From positions 682,001 through 746,000 of the forward strand of contig JAWKZG010000001.1 in the NCBI GenBank assembly GCA_041396125.1: a stretch of 64,000 nt of DNA. Direction: 5' to 3'. The notes under the pieces are model-generated. The model was not told the origin of the DNA and did not search any database. It was given only the letters and a program-made list of their open reading frames with translations. This DNA comes from JAWKZG01 sp041396125. GTDB lineage: Bacteria; Pseudomonadota; Gammaproteobacteria; Competibacterales; Competibacteraceae. This document shows positions 1 through 8,523 of the stretch, piece after piece. Numbering within the stretch: the stretch's first letter is position 1; each line of letters starts with the position of its first letter. A program made the translations under genes and the position numbers.

Positions 1-178
1 ACAGTTCGCCAATCATCGCCTGGCTGGTGCCAAGCGTATGTGCCAGGTGGGTTGCCAGCTGCAGGAAAATATCCTCGTCGCCCAGCTGCGAAACGACCAG
101 CGCGGTGTCTTGTAAAGCCTGCAATAGACGTGAACGTCTATCCTCGTCTTGCGCCAAGTCTTGACTCCTTGTTGTCAT
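1..178 (-). CDS. GAF-domain protein, N-terminal fragment
   Basis: The first 59 codons of a gene that runs off the left edge. It starts at an ATG read on the minus strand at 178, with an excellent ribosome binding site (AGGAGG) about 5 bases before it. The fragment ends in a stretch rich in Leu, Ala and His (LATHLAHTLGTSQAMIGEL) that resembles the first helix and strand of a GAF sensory domain, often seen at the front of histidine kinases or cyclases. It lies 40 bases downstream of the receiver-containing regulator on the same strand, so the two are probably co-transcribed and may form a signalling pair. What follows the GAF domain cannot be seen. Confidence 0.7.
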   Translation of the reverse strand, partial: MTTRSQDLAQDEDRRSRLLQALQDTALVVSQLGDEDIFLQLATHLAHTLGTSQAMIGEL

Positions 179-218
179 CGGTTCCTCCTGTTCCGCTCAG
201 CGTGTCTTCAGCGTGTTT

Positions 219-2297
219 TTAACGGGGACTCCGTGCGCGCCGCAATACGCTTTTAATCCGCGCCAGCAATTCGCGCAGATCGAAGGGTTTGGCGACATAA
301 TCGTCGGCACCCATTTCCAGGCCTACGATGCGATCAACCACTTCGCCCGCACCGGTGACCATGATGATACCGAGATCGTAGTGCTGGCGCAGGTAACGGG
401 TCAGATCCAGTCCGTCTTCGCCGGGCAGGCGCACGTCCAACAGCACTAAAGCCGGTGCCTGTGTCGCCAGATGCTGGCGCATGGTTTGACCGCTGTCGGC
501 TTCCAGTATCTGGTAACCGTTGCTGCTCAGGTACTCGGCCAGTAATTCGCGGATCTGTGGGTCGTCGTCAACGATCAGGATGGTTTCCGCCTTATCAGGT
601 GATGATGCTGGAGGGTTTGAATCCACAGCAAAACCGCTCGCCGGATCATCGCTTGCTACTGCGCCGAGCATCGGCGTCGGGGTATCGATGAACGCTTTTA
701 ATGCCTGAAAAAATACCGGCCAGGCCGGCTCGCTGTCCAGCAGCATATGATTATTGCTTTCCAGCGCGACGAAACGGGCATTGGGTAGCAGTGATGCCAG
801 CAACTGGCCTTCGGCGAAAGGCACCCGGCTGTCATCACGTGCGTGCATGATCAGGGTTGGTGCTTGCACCTGCTGTGCCAGCTGCTGCACGTCAATAGTC
901 GCGAATTCGCGCAGAAACCGAGCCGCATTAGCCGCCGAGGTGGAGACTTTCTGCAGTTCATTGAACCAGTGCTGCTGCTGTGTACTGCCGCCGGGCATGA
1001 ACATCGCGGTAAAAAGTTGTCGGAAAGCCGGATTTTCCTGCCCCCAACCCAACTCCACCAGCTGGATCAGGGCTTCTTCCTCAGCCCGGACACGGGGGGA
1101 TGGATCGCGGACGAATTTGCCGCGTGCGTAGGCACCATACAGAATTAAATGGCTGACTTTTTCCGGATGCTTGACCGCGTAGGCGATAGCAACCGGGCCG
1201 CCCTGGGAAATTCCCAGCAGCGGGAACCGGTCCAGACCGGCGGCATCCACTACGGCTTCCAGGTCGCGTACCCAGGTGTCGAAGGAAAAATCATCGGTTG
1301 TCCAGTCCGACAGACCGCAGCCACGTTCGTCGTAGCGGGTGAGAGTATAGTGAGCTGACAAGGTGTCCAGCCAGGACCGGCTGACCGGTAGTTGCCAGTC
1401 AAATTCGAGATGGCTTAGCCAGTTGGCTGCTTTTACCAGCGCAGGGCCGGTGCCGGTTGAGGTATACGCAATACGGGTTTTATCCGGCGTGTAACAATAG
1501 TGAATGGTCTGGGCACCCGTGTCGATGCTGCTCAGGCGCTCAGGGGCGACTGGCGGATGCTGTGCAGGCTGGTTATTGAGAATACGCTGGTACAGCTCCC
1601 GGGTCTGGGGGTCTGGGGTGATACCGAGTTCGTCCCGCAATTGGCGGGCGCAGGTTTCATACTGGCGTAGCGCCGAGCTGCGCTGTCCGTTGTGCCAGTA
1701 CAAGCGCATCATGGCCCGGTAAGCACTCTCCTGCAGTGGATCCAGTGCCAAAAGCTGGCGGCTGATGTTAAGACCGGCTTCCAGTTCGCCTTGGGTTTCG
1801 TAGTGTTCCAGCAGTCGTCGCAGTGCCTGCATGGCGCGTTCGCGCAAGTGTTCGCGCTCGCTCATCAGCCATTCTTCGAAGCTTTCCTCACGCAGACTGA
1901 AACCGGCCAGAAAATCACCGCGATAAAGTCCTACCGCCTGCTGCAGGGACTCGATAGTGTTTTGCTCCAGCAGCTGCTGAAAGCGCACGGCATCGACCTC
2001 GAAGCTGTCTGCTTCCAGCCATACTAAATCCGCGTTGGCGCGCAGAATATCGGCATCCACCGCGGCCATTGTTTTGCGCAGGCTCCACAGGGTCTGGCGC
2101 AGACTGGCGCGGGCCTGCTCTTCAGCACTGCGATCCCACAGCAAGGCGGTGAGTTTGCCCCGCATTTGTGGTTGTCCCGCAGTCATCGCCAAATAGACCA
2201 ACAGTGCTTTGTTCTTGCGGGTACTGATCGGTAAGGTTGCGCTACCTGGAAGGTAGATTTCGCAGCCGCCGAAAACGGTAAATTTTAATGTCAGCAT
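219..2297 (-). CDS. BTAD regulator / alpha-beta hydrolase / receiver fusion
   Basis: A 692-residue protein with three recognisable parts. Residues 1-245 are a SARP-like winged helix plus bacterial transcriptional activation domain (RKNKALLVYLA, ASLRQTLWSLRK, then TPR-like helices ending GITPDPQTRELY). Residues 262-540 are an alpha/beta hydrolase with nucleophile Ser364 in GISQGG, an acid at Asp488/489 and His517. Residues 572-690 are a CheY-type receiver with the acidic pair after ILIVDDD, phosphoacceptor Asp621 in LLDVRLPGEDG, Thr648 and Lys670. BTAD-hydrolase regulators are known; a receiver on the C-terminus is less usual and suggests phosphorylation by a kinase, perhaps the GAF protein encoded 40 bases downstream. 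The hydrolase may bind a small ligand or turn one over. The three domains are clear; the physiological role is unknown. Confidence 0.85.
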   Translation of the reverse strand: MLTLKFTVFGGCEIYLPGSATLPISTRKNKALLVYLAMTAGQPQMRGKLTALLWDRSAEEQARASLRQTLWSLRKTMAAVDADILRANADLVWLEADSFEVDAVRFQQLLEQNTIESLQQAVGLYRGDFLAGFSLREESFEEWLMSEREHLRERAMQALRRLLEHYETQGELEAGLNISRQLLALDPLQESAYRAMMRLYWHNGQRSSALRQYETCARQLRDELGITPDPQTRELYQRILNNQPAQHPPVAPERLSSIDTGAQTIHYCYTPDKTRIAYTSTGTGPALVKAANWLSHLEFDWQLPVSRSWLDTLSAHYTLTRYDERGCGLSDWTTDDFSFDTWVRDLEAVVDAAGLDRFPLLGISQGGPVAIAYAVKHPEKVSHLILYGAYARGKFVRDPSPRVRAEEEALIQLVELGWGQENPAFRQLFTAMFMPGGSTQQQHWFNELQKVSTSAANAARFLREFATIDVQQLAQQVQAPTLIMHARDDSRVPFAEGQLLASLLPNARFVALESNNHMLLDSEPAWPVFFQALKAFIDTPTPMLGAVASDDPASGFAVDSNPPASSPDKAETILIVDDDPQIRELLAEYLSSNGYQILEADSGQTMRQHLATQAPALVLLDVRLPGEDGLDLTRYLRQHYDLGIIMVTGAGEVVDRIVGLEMGADDYVAKPFDLRELLARIKSVLRRARSPR

Positions 2298-2402
2298 TGC
2301 TCAGGCTATATCGGACGATATCTGCATTCTGAATGGAGGGACGCTTATGAGTACATTTTATTATTGCACAAGGTGGAACCCACATTGACAGCTATTTTGC
2401 AA

Positions 2403-2437
2403 TAGCATATATATATGCGCCATATATATATACGCTA
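2403..2437. promoter_or_regulatory. AT-rich dyad upstream of lexA, candidate operator
   Basis: A 35-base near-perfect inverted repeat that starts TAGC and ends GCTA. Each arm is an alternating AT run and the centre is CGC. Its left part contains the perfect 14-base palindrome GCATATATATATGC (2405-2418). It sits 44 bases before the likely lexA start, where an autoregulatory operator is expected. It does not match the E. coli-type box (CTG, ten bases, CAG), so operator function is inference from position and symmetry. A cruciform-prone promoter element is the alternative. Confidence 0.4.
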
Positions 2438-2480
2438 ATTTATTTGAAAACCATTTTTCAACAAGCTTTTGATCAACCCT

Positions 2481-3107
2481 ATGAGCCAACTCACCCGGCG
2501 TCAGCAGGAAATATTGGACTGGATTGCGGCGTACCAGAACCGTTACGGCGCAACACCCTCACGCAGCGAAATTGCCAGTGCACTGAAACTGCGTTCAGCC
2601 CGCACCGTTGAAGGTCATCTGCGGCGGCTGGCAGCCAAGGGGATGCTGGCCTTGTTGCCGGGGCGAAACCGTAATATTCGTTTGTTAGCGAGGCCGGATC
2701 CCGCTGTCTCGGAGAGCGTTCAGGGTTTACCAGTGATCGGGCGGGTTGCTGCCGGGTCGCCGATTTTGGCAGTAGAAAACATCGAAACCCATATCAGCAC
2801 CGTGGCGTTGTTCAGTCCACCGGCCCATTTTTTATTGCGGGTGCAGGGCGACAGCATGATTCAGGCTGGTATTGAAGACGGTGATTTATTGGCAGTGCAC
2901 AAAACCGCTGACGTCCAGGATGGCCAGATTGTCATTGCCCGGCTAGACGACGAAGTTACCGTCGGCTGGAACGGCGTGGGCAGCGTATCCGTTTATTGCT
3001 CGCGAATCCTGCGTATGCGCCGATCGACATTGATCAGTTACAGCGTGATCCTGGGCGGCATTGCTATCGAAGGCCGTGCGGTCGGTGTAATCCGTGCTAT
3101 TCGCTGA
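2481..3107 (+). CDS. lexA: LexA-type SOS repressor, with two compensating frameshifts
   Basis: LexA blocks SOS genes until RecA-stimulated self-cleavage. An N-terminal winged helix (residues 1-65, beginning SQLTRRQQEILDWI) is followed by an S24 protease domain with cleavage site Ala91-Gly92 (VAAGSP) and Ser125 in GDSM. After EVTV (residue 161) the frame as written gives an unrelated stretch and lacks the catalytic lysine expected at about 162. Reading +2 from base 2964 restores a LexA-like segment (LERRGQRIRLLLANPAYAP), and the original frame returns near 3050 for the correct ending (IEGRAVGVIRAIR). A loss of about four bases near 2963 plus one extra base near 3050 would explain it. ATG 2481 fits the family start, but no good ribosome binding site is visible. 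recA is not nearby; a TrfA-like gene follows. Confidence 0.85.
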   Translation: MSQLTRRQQEILDWIAAYQNRYGATPSRSEIASALKLRSARTVEGHLRRLAAKGMLALLPGRNRNIRLLARPDPAVSESVQGLPVIGRVAAGSPILAVENIETHISTVALFSPPAHFLLRVQGDSMIQAGIEDGDLLAVHKTADVQDGQIVIARLDDEVTVGWNGVGSVSVYCSRILRMRRSTLISYSVILGGIAIEGRAVGVIRAIR

Positions 3108-3127
3108 AGAAACAATACAAGAATCCA

Positions 3128-3180
3128 ATAAATACAAGCACTCATATAAATACAAGCGCTCATTAAATACAAGCGCTCAT
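3128..3180. repeat. Three tandem 18-bp direct repeats, iteron-like
   Basis: Three head-to-tail copies of ATAAATACAAGCGCTCAT: 3128-3145 (one A for G), 3146-3163 (exact) and 3164-3180 (one base shorter at the front). They lie between lexA and a TrfA-like replication initiator gene that begins about 37 bases later. Tandem repeats of this size and contiguity in front of a Rep gene are the usual form of plasmid iterons, which bind the initiator for replication or autorepression. That function is inferred; the repeats themselves are plain in the sequence. Confidence 0.75.
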
Positions 3181-3216
3181 GGGGGATTCTTAGTAGTCGA
3201 ACAGGGAGAGCATGAT

Positions 3217-3838
3217 ATGGATCGCTTACAGGATGCGGTAATCGTCTGGGCGTTCTATTGCAGAACGCACAGGTCAGCGCTTCGAGCCCACCCAGGAGCG
3301 CATCAACCCGGTTGGCGGGCAGCTTGCCTTGGGTTTGCCGGGTAACAGCCCCAAACGACCAGGGTGGCTTTTTGAACCTGGCGCTGAGTCGCCGAGGGTT
3401 TATTTGAACGCCCGACCGGTCAGGTTGCCAACCCATGAGCAAGCGTTGTATAGCGGTCCGCAATTGCGCAGCGACGATCGTGCCGTGTGGTTACAACTGG
3501 TGCAGTGGCGGTGCTTGACGGGTAAAGACCGGCTGGAATTCTCATCACTTAGTTTTCTCAAGGCGCTGGGCTGGGGACATAGCCGGCATGATGTGCTGCG
3601 TTTGCGGACTTGTCTGGAACGGCTGCTGGCTACTGCCTTGCGTCTGCGCGAAGATCATCATATGTCGAGCACCAGGTCACTGGTTCATTATTGCGAATGG
3701 CGGCGTTCACCAGGCGGGCAGTCGGGGCGGTGGCAGGTTTGGCTGGATGCCGAACTGGCGACACGGTTTGAGCAAGTACTGGAGGGAAAACAGCATGCCT
3801 CAGAAGAGGTATTACGGGGTTCATTTCGGGCAGCATGA
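3217..3838 (+). CDS. TrfA-like replication initiator, one frameshift
   Basis: Resembles the TrfA replication initiation family of IncP-type plasmids. Matching segments include RSDDRAVWLQLVQ, LEFSSLSFLKALGW, a winged-helix-like LRTCLERLLATALRLRE, then a strand ending GRWQVWLDAEL. The open frame from about 3241 reads back to SGRSIAERTGQRFEPTQERI but meets a stop just upstream. The natural start is ATG 3217 (MDRLQDAVIV) in another frame, after GGGAG, so one indel near 3245-3255 is needed. Corrected length is about 205 residues. The C-terminus stops soon after the conserved WLD segment and lacks the last helix seen in plasmid TrfA, so it may be truncated or shifted at the end too. No par, mob or other plasmid genes lie nearby. 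Confidence 0.7.
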
Positions 3839-3880
3839 GCTGACAGTAGTAGTTATATGTAACTGCACAATGAAAAATGA

Positions 3881-3909
3881 CCGCTAACTCCACTGCCTAG
3901 AGTTAGCGG
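3881..3909. terminator. Perfect 10-bp hairpin after the trfA-like gene
   Basis: CCGCTAACTC (3881-3890) and its exact complement GAGTTAGCGG (3900-3909) flank a 9-base loop. It lies 43 bases past the end of the trfA-like gene. No T-run follows on either strand, so intrinsic termination is only a suggestion; a protein-binding dyad is the alternative. The rest of the 3839-4142 gap holds only the CRP-type site near its end. Confidence 0.45.
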
Positions 3910-4087
3910 CCCAGGCACGTTCACTATGCTTGCGAAAGCAGAAGAACCGTGTTTTCCTAACACACTGGTTTGAAGCGTCATCCAGTCTGACAAGCCTAAA
4001 CCGTTGCGGATGAGCTATCCTTAAGTCACCCTGTTACGGCTTTCCTGCAACGCATCCCTAGTTTGTCGCATAGACGACGCGACTGTC

Positions 4088-4103
4088 TGTGACGAAGATC
4101 ACA
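4088..4103. promoter_or_regulatory. CRP/Vfr-type site upstream of dgcN
   Basis: TGTGACGAAGATCACA is a perfect match to the CRP-family consensus TGTGA-N6-TCACA. It lies 40 bases before the dgcN start, followed by an AT-rich stretch that could hold the -10 region. This suggests that D-glutamate catabolism responds to cAMP through a CRP or Vfr homologue. The match is seen; regulation is inferred. Confidence 0.7.
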
Positions 4104-4142
4104 AAATTTAAAAAATAATTTGCAGGATTTGCGAGAAAACCT

Positions 4143-5142
4143 ATGCGCATCAAAAAACCTTACCTTTTATTTTTGGGCGATGCTCCGGATCAGCTAGCTG
4201 CTAAAACAGCTGCCGGGGTGGCGTATTGGCGGCCGGATGATTGCGTGGGCCAGTTGCGCCTGCCCGGCTGCCAAGCTGATCTTGGTTTGCCTGATCTGAC
4301 GTTGGCCGCAGCGGCTGAACGCGGTGTACGTACCTTGATCGTCGGGGTTGCCAACCGTGGCGGGCGTTTTCGCCGCAATGGATCGACATCCTGACCCAGG
4401 CGCTGGAAGCCGGCTTTGACCTGGCCAGCGGCCTGCATAACCGCCTTGGCGATGTGGCGGTACTGGCCCGCACCGCTCAGCGCCTGGGACGGCAGTTGAT
4501 AGATGTGCGCCATCCGGCAGTGGAGCTGGATGTCGGTAATGGCAAAAAACGCAGTGGTAAACGGCTGCTGACAGTTGGCACGGATTGCTCGGTGGGGAAA
4601 ATGTACGCGGCTCTGGCCATTGAGCGCGAGATGCGCCAGCGAGGTATGCAGGCAGATTTCCGTGCGACCGGCCAGACCGGTATTTTCATCGCCGGCAGCG
4701 GCGTTTCTATTGATGCGGTAGTAGCCGATTTTATTTCGGGTGCGGTGGAATCGCTAAGTCCTGCCAATGAACCCGATCACTGGGATATTATCGAAGGGGC
4801 AGGGTTCTCTGTTTTCACGCCTCTTTTGCCGGTGTCAGCCTGGGGCTGTTGCATGGTGCTCAGGCGGATGCCTTGATCCTGTGCCACGAGCCCACCCGAA
4901 CCCATATGCGTGGGTTGCCGGATTATGCCTTGCCCAGCCTGGACGACTGCATTGCTGCCAATGAAGCTGCTGCCCGCCTGACTAATCCGGCTGCACGCGT
5001 AGTCGGAGTCAGCATCAACACGGCTGCGCTGGAAGAAAGTGCTGCCAGGCGTTTGCTCGAAGAGACCGCTCAGCGGCTGGGGCTGCCCTGTACCGATCCA
5101 GTGCGTGACGGGGTCGCGGCGCTGGTCGATGCTTTGCAGTAA
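4143..5142 (+). pseudogene. dgcN: DgcN-like N-acyltransferase (DUF1611), broken by four indels
   Basis: Members of this family (formerly DUF1611) acetylate D-glutamate so that a partner racemase can convert it to N-acetyl-L-glutamate. The start MRIKKPYLLFLGDAPDQLAAK and the P-loop-like GTDCSVGKM identify it, and the C-terminal segments LILCHEPTRTHMRG and VGVSINT are also intact. The protein is spread over all three frames: shifts near 4362, 4376, 4797 and 4815 join LIVGVANRGG to VFAA, then to WIDILTQALEAGF, then IIEG to HASFAGVSLGLLHG. Every piece is well conserved, so the indels look like sequence errors. dgcA follows 78 bases on, the known pairing, and a CRP-type site lies upstream. Confidence 0.75.
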
Positions 5143-5220
5143 AAAGCTGTTGCAAGAACAGTTTATGATTTGGGGCGAGGATGCCTTAAACGGAAAACAG
5201 AATTCTAAGGTTAGTTGACA

Positions 5221-6213
5221 ATGTCCAGACATGTTGTGGTGCGGCAGGAGTCCTGGCCGCTGAAAGGAGTTTTCGGTATTGCGCGTGGTGCTCGCAGCAG
5301 CATCGAACCGCTACTGGTGGAAATCCATGAAGACGGTGTCTGTGGTCGAGGTGAGGCCAATTTTTCTACCGGCTCACGCTACGGCGAAAGCCTGGAGCAA
5401 ATAAAAGCCACTATTGCCAATATCGTACCCCGCCTGGAAGCCGGCCTGGATCGTACCGAGCTTGCCGAGTACATGCCGCCGGGACTGGCCCGCAACGCCA
5501 TTGATTGTGCCTTGTGGGAGTTGCAGGCCAAGCGCCAGCAGGTGCCGGTCTGGAAGCTGGCCGGTTTAAGCGCGCCCGAACCCATCATAACGGCCTATAC
5601 CTTAAGTGTAGACAGCCCGGAACAAATGGCGCTGGCTGCCCATGAACATGCAGCACGGCCTTTATTAAAAATCAAACTCAACGGCGATGGCGCTGATCTG
5701 GCGCGGGTCGAGGCAGTGCGACGCAATGCGCCGGCGGCCAGGCTGATTATTGATGCCAATGAAGGCTGGTCAAAAACAGATTACGAGACTTTGATACCCG
5801 CATTCGGCCAGCTGAACGTTGACCTGATCGAGCAGCCGTTCAAAGCTGTGGACGATGCACTGCTGGCCAGTCTGCCGCGACCTATCCCGGTTGCTGCGGA
5901 TGAATCCTGCTGTACCAGTGCTGATCTGCCCCGCCTGCTTGGGCGTTACGATGTCGTTAATATCAAACTGGATAAGACCGGCGGTCTGAGCGAAGCACTG
6001 GTTTTACGTGAGACAGCGCTGGCGCAGGGCTTGCAAATCATGGTGGGCTGTATGCTGGGAACATCGCTGGCGATGGCCCCCGCTCTGCTGGTAGCGCAGG
6101 GCGCGGGCTGGGTTGACCTGGACGGTCCGCTCTGGCTGGCACAGGATCGCCAGCCAGGCTTGCGTTTTAACGGTAGCTGTATCGAGCCGCTCACCCCCGA
6201 GGTTTGGGGTTAA
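5221..6213 (+). CDS. dgcA: N-acetyl-D-glutamate racemase / dipeptide epimerase-like, DgcA
   Basis: Enolase-superfamily enzyme, about 330 residues, of the dipeptide epimerase branch. Catalytic features are visible: the KxK pair in LLKIKLNGDG, metal ligands Asp in LIIDANEGW, Glu in LIEQPF and Asp in AADESC, and the second base Lys in NIKLDKTGG. Next to dgcN the likely substrate is N-acetyl-D-glutamate, racemised so that the carbon can enter glutamate metabolism; an L-Ala-D/L-Glu epimerase role in peptidoglycan recycling is the alternative. ATG 5221 is preferred over an in-frame TTG two codons earlier because AAGG stands 8-11 bases before it. The gene ends just before a hairpin that separates it from the convergent prc. 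Confidence 0.85.
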   Translation: MSRHVVVRQESWPLKGVFGIARGARSSIEPLLVEIHEDGVCGRGEANFSTGSRYGESLEQIKATIANIVPRLEAGLDRTELAEYMPPGLARNAIDCALWELQAKRQQVPVWKLAGLSAPEPIITAYTLSVDSPEQMALAAHEHAARPLLKIKLNGDGADLARVEAVRRNAPAARLIIDANEGWSKTDYETLIPAFGQLNVDLIEQPFKAVDDALLASLPRPIPVAADESCCTSADLPRLLGRYDVVNIKLDKTGGLSEALVLRETALAQGLQIMVGCMLGTSLAMAPALLVAQGAGWVDLDGPLWLAQDRQPGLRFNGSCIEPLTPEVWG

Positions 6214-6228
6214 ACAAGTTCTCAGGAA

Positions 6229-6251
6229 GCCTCAGGTGTGGAACCTGAGGC
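6229..6251. terminator. Hairpin between convergent dgcA and prc
   Basis: GCCTCAGGT (6229-6237) and ACCTGAGGC (6243-6251) form a perfect 9-bp stem with a 5-base loop, in the 53-base gap between two convergent genes. Position and strength fit a bidirectional terminator, though neither side has a clean T-run. Confidence 0.6.
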
Positions 6252-6266
6252 GTACACGGAACCCTG

Positions 6267-8378
6267 TTACTGGCTCATGACCAGGGTTTGATCAATGTCC
6301 TGACTGAAAGTCACCAGATCAGCCAGAATTTGCGTGGATTCATTTAACAGCGGATCCGGCTGTTCAGTATCAGCATTCTGATTGTCAGGGGTTTTGTCAT
6401 CGTCAGCGCGATCCAGCGGTGGCAGTCCTTGCAGGGCACGCCAGCGGTTGCGTCGCTCCAGCTGTTCCTGTTCGGCTTTGTTGCGTTCTGTCTTGCGTGT
6501 GCTGAGTAATAAAGACACGTGGGTACGATCGCGTTCTTTCCGGGCTTGTTCGATGTCGTCGAGCAAGGTCTGAAACATTGGGTCATGAGCTGCACGTTGC
6601 TGATGTTGCTGACGCAGTCTGGGAATCAGTGTATCCAGATTCTTGTAGCGCGGATAACGCAGCGGATTGATTTCATCCCATGGCAGTGCAAAATCCTGCG
6701 AACTTTCACCTACCTCGTCGCTTTGGGTCAGTGACGGAAATAAAATATCCGGTGTGACGCCCCGATGCTGCGTGCTGCTGCCGTTAATACGATAAAACTT
6801 GGCGACGGTCAGTTTGAGTTGTCCCAGGGTCGTTTCCGCGCTGGGCATGAAGCGGTTTAGATCCACCAGCGTTTGCACCGTACCTTTACCGAAGGTCGGA
6901 TTGCCCAAAATAACGCCACGGCCATAGTCCTGTATGGCACCTGCGAAAATTTCCGACGCCGAGGCGCTGAACTGATCGACCAGCACGGCCAACGGACCTT
7001 TGTAAACGACCGCTGGATCAGGATCTTCTTCGACTTCAATGCTACCGCGCGAGTTACGTACTTGCACGACCGGGCCTTCCGGGATAAACAAACCTGTCAG
7101 CTCGATGGCTTCCTGCAGCGAGCCGCCGCCATTTTGGCGCAGGTCAATGACAATGCCGTCTACCTGCTGGCGCTGTAATTCGGTTAGCAGCCGCCGCACG
7201 TCGCGGGTAGTGCTGCGGTAATCACTGTCGCCCCGCTGGGCGGCAGCAAAATCACTGTAAAACGTGGGAATAACGATTACCCCGACCTGCAGGGTCTGTC
7301 CGTCCCGCTGTATGGTTTTGATTTCGCTGCTGGCAGCCTGTTTTTCCAGATTGATCTTATCCCGCACCAAGCGGACAGTCTTGCTGCTTGCAGTGCTGCC
7401 TGCCGGTAATACTTCAAGCCGTACTACGGTGCCGCGTGGGCCTCGAATCAGTTCGACGACATCATCCAGACGCCAGCCAACCACATCCACAATAGCCGCT
7501 TCGTCACCCTGACCGACACCGATGATTTTGTCTTCCGGCAATAGCTGCCCGCTCAGTGCGGCAGGGCCTCCCGGTACCAGCTCCACCACGCTGATTTGCT
7601 CTTCCTCCATGCGTAAAACCGTACCGATGCCTTCCAGTGAGAGACTCATCTGGATATTGAAGTTTTCCGAAGCACGGGGTGAAAAATAGCTGGTGTGCGG
7701 GTCAAAACTGGCGGCAACAGCGTTCATATAAACCTGAAAAACATCTTCACTGTTATATTGTGCCGTTCGCCGCAAGCGGCCTTCATAGCGGGTGCGTAAG
7801 GTGTCTTTGGCAGCATCCAGTTCTTTGCCCGCCAGCATCAATTGCAGCAGTTCGTTTTTCAGACGCTTGCGCCAGTAATCATCCAGCTCGGTTTTCGATT
7901 TTGCCCAGGGCTGATCTTTCCGGTCCAGTTCCAGGGTTTCATCGACATTGAAGTTGATATCGCGGTTTAGCTGGGTTTGCAGACGCGTGGTGCGTTCGGC
8001 CAGGCGGCGCAAGTACACGTTGAAAATCTCATAGGCAGGTTCCAGATTGCCATCCTGCAGATAGTCGTCTAACCGGGAGCGATATTTTTCAAAGCTTTTG
8101 ATATCGTTTGCCAGCAGGAAGCTGCGGTTAGGATCCAGCGCATTCACATACGCGTCCAGAATCGCCGAGGATTGCTCATCGTCCAGCTGCGCCTGCCGGT
8201 AATGGTAGTACGACAGCAGATTGGCGATGGTTTTATCCAGCTGCACATGATCACTGGTCGGATGGATCGGGGCGACCGGTGCCAGTGTCTTGGCACTGTT
8301 GAGTGCCTGCGCACTCATGCAGGTACCTAGTGTGATGAACAATACGGCGAAAAGCCGGTATAAGGTGCGAAGATACAT
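6267..8378 (-). CDS. prc: Tail-specific periplasmic protease Prc/Tsp
   Basis: Degrades periplasmic proteins from their C-termini and trims lipoproteins and peptidoglycan hydrolases. About 703 residues, usual for the family. Order: signal peptide (YRLFAVLFITLG...AQA), N-terminal helical domain, PDZ domain near 230-320 (SLEGIGTVLRM, SVVELVPGGPAALSG), S41 peptidase core with Ser in FSASASEIFAG and Lys in PTFGKGTVQ, then a C-terminal DUF3340-like domain rich in charged residues. The start chosen gives MYLRTLYRLF directly before the hydrophobic signal core; an upstream in-frame ATG at 8426 would add 16 polar residues. The frame is intact. Confidence 0.93.
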   Translation of the reverse strand: MYLRTLYRLFAVLFITLGTCMSAQALNSAKTLAPVAPIHPTSDHVQLDKTIANLLSYYHYRQAQLDDEQSSAILDAYVNALDPNRSFLLANDIKSFEKYRSRLDDYLQDGNLEPAYEIFNVYLRRLAERTTRLQTQLNRDINFNVDETLELDRKDQPWAKSKTELDDYWRKRLKNELLQLMLAGKELDAAKDTLRTRYEGRLRRTAQYNSEDVFQVYMNAVAASFDPHTSYFSPRASENFNIQMSLSLEGIGTVLRMEEEQISVVELVPGGPAALSGQLLPEDKIIGVGQGDEAAIVDVVGWRLDDVVELIRGPRGTVVRLEVLPAGSTASSKTVRLVRDKINLEKQAASSEIKTIQRDGQTLQVGVIVIPTFYSDFAAAQRGDSDYRSTTRDVRRLLTELQRQQVDGIVIDLRQNGGGSLQEAIELTGLFIPEGPVVQVRNSRGSIEVEEDPDPAVVYKGPLAVLVDQFSASASEIFAGAIQDYGRGVILGNPTFGKGTVQTLVDLNRFMPSAETTLGQLKLTVAKFYRINGSSTQHRGVTPDILFPSLTQSDEVGESSQDFALPWDEINPLRYPRYKNLDTLIPRLRQQHQQRAAHDPMFQTLLDDIEQARKERDRTHVSLLLSTRKTERNKAEQEQLERRNRWRALQGLPPLDRADDDKTPDNQNADTEQPDPLLNESTQILADLVTFSQDIDQTLVMSQ

Positions 8379-8523
8379 AATCGCTACTCGATGGTGTTGC
8401 TTTTGGTCATTGCAATAATAGCGCATTTCTGTCGTCAGGTAGTTTGCCAGTTATTTAATTTGACCATGATGGTCTCTCGATAGCACAAGAATATTCTTAC
8501 CATGCCGTTATGTTGAGTGATTT

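Noticed and set aside
3128..3180. Direct repeats as a CRISPR array
   Set aside because: The copies are contiguous with no spacers and there are no cas genes; iteron-like repeats before a Rep gene fit better.
2481..3838. LexA and TrfA-like genes as part of a prophage
   Set aside because: No integrase, structural, lysis or packaging gene and no attachment-site repeats are seen around them.
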